From: Pseudomonadota bacterium
Lineage (GTDB): Bacteria; Desulfobacterota; Desulfobulbia; Desulfobulbales; Desulfocapsaceae
Assembly: GCA_018821785.1 (NCBI GenBank)
Contig: JAHJLI010000006.1
Coordinates: 1-46,583, forward strand
Direction: 5' to 3'
Length of the DNA stretch: 46,583 nt
The notes below the pieces were generated by a model. The model was not told the origin of the DNA. It saw nothing but the letters and a program-made list of their open reading frames with translations, and did no database searches. Each line of letters starts with the position of its first letter. Positions within the stretch are counted from its first letter, which is position 1. Positions 43,925 to 46,583 of the stretch are shown here, piece after piece. Made by a program: the position numbers and the translations under genes.

Positions 43925-44650
43925 ATGAAAGATATTCAAAGTCAAATGGACAGCCGGAGAATCAATATAAAAAAAGTCGGCGTTAAGACCATTTCTTACC
44001 CCATCACCGTGCGTGACAAGGCACAAAAAAGACAGCACACTGTGGCCACTGTGAATATGTATGTCAATTTGCCACACAAATTCAAAGGTACGCATATGAG
44101 CAGATTCGTTGAGATACTCAACGAATTTCATGGAGAAATTGATATTAATAGTTTTCACACGGTGCTGGAAAAAATGAAGGACCGTCTTGAAGCTGAAGCA
44201 TCACACCTCGAAATCGATTTCCCGTATTTTCTCCACAAGGTAAGAAATGGCGAATCCGGGCATCTGGCCCACTATCGGTGTCAAATGCACGGATCTCTAG
44301 AACAAGATGATGACTTGAAACTGAGCGTCGAAGTGCCGATCAGTCTACCTATTACCGATAAAACGCCTCATCGACTGCCAGGATCTCTAGGAAGATGGGG
44401 CAAAGCAGAAGTCAGCCTGCGGTTTCGCCAATTTTATTGGATTGAAGATATAATCCTGCTTATTGAAGAAGCGGTTGAAGAAGAACTGGCAAGCCTTGCT
44501 TTAAAAGAACGAAAAGTACTTTCAGTGGAGGCACTTACTCGAAGAGTCGGAGCTCTTCTTGTAAAAATTCAAGCTATTAAATGGTTTTCAGTAGGTATTC
44601 ATAACTTTGGAGATGAATGCTCTACTTTTGCAGCCATGGAATCCTGTTAA
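43925..44650 (+). CDS. FolE2-like (GCYH-IB fold) protein lacking the usual metal ligands
   Basis: A 241-residue protein clearly related to GTP cyclohydrolase FolE2: the first half keeps KKVGVKTISYPITVRD, QHTVATVNMYVNLPH, GTHMSRFVEIL and HLEIDFPYFLHK. But the stretch that in FolE2 reads CPCSKEIS...GAHNQR is replaced at about residues 137-160 by VPISLPITDKTPHRLPGSLG, the RPDEK...TE.AY segment is missing, and the C-terminal SIHNHxAYA is replaced by GDECSTFAAM. The cysteine, histidine and glutamate metal ligands of FolE2 are therefore apparently absent. It may be a non-catalytic or differently acting T-fold protein. Start at the ATG 43925; co-directional with the response regulator (20-bp gap). 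Confidence 0.75.
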   Translation: MKDIQSQMDSRRINIKKVGVKTISYPITVRDKAQKRQHTVATVNMYVNLPHKFKGTHMSRFVEILNEFHGEIDINSFHTVLEKMKDRLEAEASHLEIDFPYFLHKVRNGESGHLAHYRCQMHGSLEQDDDLKLSVEVPISLPITDKTPHRLPGSLGRWGKAEVSLRFRQFYWIEDIILLIEEAVEEELASLALKERKVLSVEALTRRVGALLVKIQAIKWFSVGIHNFGDECSTFAAMESC

Positions 44651-44706
44651 CGGTTGCACCAAAAATAAAATTTCCATTACAATGCTGGAGACGACAAAAG
44701 GAATCG

Positions 44707-44739
44707 AAAGGAAATGTCAAAAAACGGCCATTTCCTTTT
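44707..44739 (+). terminator. Probable terminator after the FolE2-like gene
   Basis: A perfect 10-bp stem AAAGGAAATG/CATTTCCTTT (44707-44716 with 44729-44738), 12-nt loop, followed by a short T stretch. It separates the FolE2-like gene from glyS. The T tail is weak. Confidence 0.55.
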
Positions 44740-44807
44740 CTGACGGTTCCTAAGCTGCTCTGACAGTATTTATCAACAATCAAACCTTATATTCACAAAA
44801 TATCCTT

Positions 44808-46583
44808 ATGCGAGATCTACTCTTTGAAATTGGAACGGAAGAGATACCGGCAAGTTTCCTTGAACCGGCACTTGCTCACTTGCAAAAAAGGTTTATCGAG
44901 AAAGCGGCGGAGTTGAAGTTGAGTTGTGGCGCTCCAAGGGTGTTGGGAACGCCAAGACGTCTCACGCTCATGGTACAGGATGTTGCTGAAAAGCAGGAAG
45001 ATATAACCGAAGAGCTGCTTGGTCCGTCAAAGGATGCCGGTTTTGATGCTCACGGAAAAGCCACCAGGGCAGCGGAAGGTTTTGCCAAATCAAAAGGTGC
45101 AGATGTCGGTGATTTGCAGGTGGTGTCGACTGCAAAGGGCGAATATCTTATGCTGATACGTCAGCAAAAAGGTGTGGCTGCAACGGTATTGCTACCGGAA
45201 CTTTTGCACGGTTTACTTCTCGATCTGCCGTTTACCAAATCTATGCGATGGGGGAGTAACCGCCATCCTTTTGCCCGGCCAATCCAGTGGCTGTTGGCAA
45301 TTTTTGGTGAAGAAGTGATACAATTCAGCCATGAAGGAATTGTATCTTCGAACAGCAGTGGTGGACACAGGTTTCTTGCCAATAAACGATTCCAGATTGA
45401 ATCTGCTGCAACCTATGAACAGCAATTAGCTGATCGATTTGTGCTGGTTGACCCAGTCAAGAGAAGATCCCGTGTGGTATCGGAAATTCGAGATGCTGTT
45501 GCCCAGTCCGGCGAATGGAAGGATGGCCATGTGGCTATTGATGAAGCCTTGGTTGATACCGTAACTAATCTTGTTGAAATGCCCTATGGGATTTGCGGGG
45601 TGTTTGACGAGAAATTTCTGCAACTTCCGGCAGAGGTGCTCATTACCTCGATGCGTGAGCATCAGAAGTATTTTCCGGTGGTCGATTCATCTGGTAAATT
45701 GCTGCCTGGATTTGTCGCAGTCAACAATACCAAGGTAAATGATGCGGCAGTTACCCGTAAAGGCCACCAGCGTGTTCTTCGGGCGAGACTGGAAGACGCC
45801 TTGTTTTTTTTCAACCTCGACCGAGAAATTAGACTTGAAGATAGCACCTCTAACCTGAACGGTATTATCTTTCAAGCAAAACTTGGAACCATGCTGGAAA
45901 AAAAGGACAGAATGGTCAAGTTGGTAAAAACACTGGTGGAAAAAATTGATCCCGCGCTTGCTGACGACGGATGTCGGGCTGCGTTTCTATGCAAGGCTGA
46001 TCTATTGTCTAATATGGTAGGTGAATTCCCATCTCTCCAAGGGATTATGGGGGGAGCCTATGCCCTACACGACGGAGAATCAAACGACGTAGCTACAGCA
46101 ATAATCGAACATTATATGCCAAAGCGGGCCGGGGCTGAGATTCCCTCTACCGATTTAGGTGCATTAGTTGCCTTGGCCGATCGATTTGATACCTTGGCCG
46201 GATGTTTCGGAATTGGCCAAGTCCCTTCCGGGACCGCTGATCCTTTTGGTTTGAGGCGTATTTCACTGGCCATTCTACACATCATTGAAGGGAAGGGTTA
46301 TTCTGTTTCACTGTACGAGCTGGTGCATAAAGCCCTCGCCCTGTATGGCGACAAGGTGGCCGGCGGTAAGGAAACGGTTGCAGCCGTTATCAATTTTATT
46401 AAGGGACGGTTCGCCAATGACTGCATTAGTCGCGGCTTGGCTGCTGATGCCGTAGATGCCGCCGTCACGGTAAATTTTGACGATGTGAATGAATGCCTGT
46501 TGCGCATTCATGCGATTCTTCAGCTTCGCAAGGAACCGGCATTTAAAGTGCTCGCTGCTTCGTGCAAAAGAGTGAAGAATATC
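44808..46583 (+). CDS. glyS: Glycyl-tRNA synthetase beta subunit (partial, runs off the right edge)
   Basis: An open frame of 592 codons continues to the last base, with no stop. It begins MRDLLFEIGTEEIPASFLEP, the hallmark start of GlyS, and includes SMRWGSNRHPFARPIQWLLA, LITSMREHQKYFPVVD, ARLEDALFFFNLDR, and EHYMPKRAGAEIPSTDLG. The alpha2beta2 enzyme charges tRNA-Gly; GlyS binds tRNA. The alpha subunit gene glyQ is usually directly upstream, but here a FolE2-like gene and a terminator precede it. Expected full length is near 690 residues, so about 100 are missing. Confidence 0.95.
   Translation, partial: MRDLLFEIGTEEIPASFLEPALAHLQKRFIEKAAELKLSCGAPRVLGTPRRLTLMVQDVAEKQEDITEELLGPSKDAGFDAHGKATRAAEGFAKSKGADVGDLQVVSTAKGEYLMLIRQQKGVAATVLLPELLHGLLLDLPFTKSMRWGSNRHPFARPIQWLLAIFGEEVIQFSHEGIVSSNSSGGHRFLANKRFQIESAATYEQQLADRFVLVDPVKRRSRVVSEIRDAVAQSGEWKDGHVAIDEALVDTVTNLVEMPYGICGVFDEKFLQLPAEVLITSMREHQKYFPVVDSSGKLLPGFVAVNNTKVNDAAVTRKGHQRVLRARLEDALFFFNLDREIRLEDSTSNLNGIIFQAKLGTMLEKKDRMVKLVKTLVEKIDPALADDGCRAAFLCKADLLSNMVGEFPSLQGIMGGAYALHDGESNDVATAIIEHYMPKRAGAEIPSTDLGALVALADRFDTLAGCFGIGQVPSGTADPFGLRRISLAILHIIEGKGYSVSLYELVHKALALYGDKVAGGKETVAAVINFIKGRFANDCISRGLAADAVDAAVTVNFDDVNECLLRIHAILQLRKEPAFKVLAASCKRVKNI

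Overview
The window reads as a chromosomal segment of a mesophilic sulfate-reducing (or sulfur-disproportionating) Desulfobacterota bacterium, most likely of the Desulfobulbia/Desulfobulbales. The main clues are a dissimilatory-type ATP sulfurylase (sat, 29548-30825), a Myxococcus/Geobacter-style pilS-pilR-pilA arrangement with a pilH-type ABC transporter, FmdB- and DksA-type zinc proteins, and a deltaproteobacterial style of housekeeping neighbourhood. Taxonomy is inferred from gene content only.

Layout. (1) 0.2-4.2 kb, minus strand: a PGPGW-type small membrane protein and a large AsmA-like DUF748 envelope protein, ending in a strong terminator. (2) 4.5-7.9 kb, plus: the classical cdaA-cdaR(ybbR)-glmM operon, linking c-di-AMP synthesis to UDP-GlcNAc precursor synthesis, preceded by a recognisable promoter and a leader with stem-forming potential. 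(3) 8.0-10.9 kb: three toxin-antitoxin (TA) modules in a row (HEPN/MNT pair, MntA/HepT pair, Phd/PIN pair) plus one small orphan gene. (4) 11.1-14.4 kb, minus: pilA followed by an ABC ATPase, ABC-2 permease and TPR-like membrane-anchored protein that match the position and type of Myxococcus pilHI(G). (5) 15.0-16.5 kb: a second TA island, with a RHH/PIN pair bracketed by a 23-bp direct repeat spaced exactly 900 bp, then a HigBA pair whose toxin gene carries a frameshift in a T6 run. (6) 16.6-29.3 kb, plus: sensor kinase PilS, sigma-54 activator PilR, a good -24/-12 promoter, then fimT-pilW-pilV-pilX-pilY1, a small exported protein, and a lone GspH/FimT-like pilin. (7) 29.5-32.6 kb: sat with a strong promoter and terminator, aroB, an FmdB zinc-ribbon protein. 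(8) 33.1-37.1 kb: a little-understood four-gene run (SPFH protein with zinc ribbons, zinc-ribbon protein, cytidine-deaminase-fold enzyme, radical SAM protein). (9) 37.2-38.4 kb, minus: tatB-tatC. (10) 38.7-46.6 kb, plus: purA, rpoZ, dnaJ, moaC, dksA-like, galT, a single-domain response regulator, a FolE2 homologue that appears to lack its metal-binding residues, and glyS running off the right edge.

How parts work together. PilS/PilR probably switch on pilA and the minor-pilin/pilY1 operon through sigma-54; the minor pilins plus PilY1 would form the pilus tip/priming complex, and the ABC block supports pilus biogenesis. The two TA islands sit on either side of the pilA-ABC block and separate pilA from pilSR, which looks like repeated insertion into an ancestral pilS-pilR-pilA cluster.

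The best candidates for new biology are the metal-site-less FolE2 paralogue, the PilY1 whose von Willebrand A domain is split by a long insert with an internal 167-residue duplication, the long PilA that keeps the Geobacter aromatic pattern, the leader of cdaA, and the SPFH/zinc-ribbon/deaminase/radical-SAM run. No rRNA, tRNA, CRISPR array, prophage or insertion sequence was recognised.
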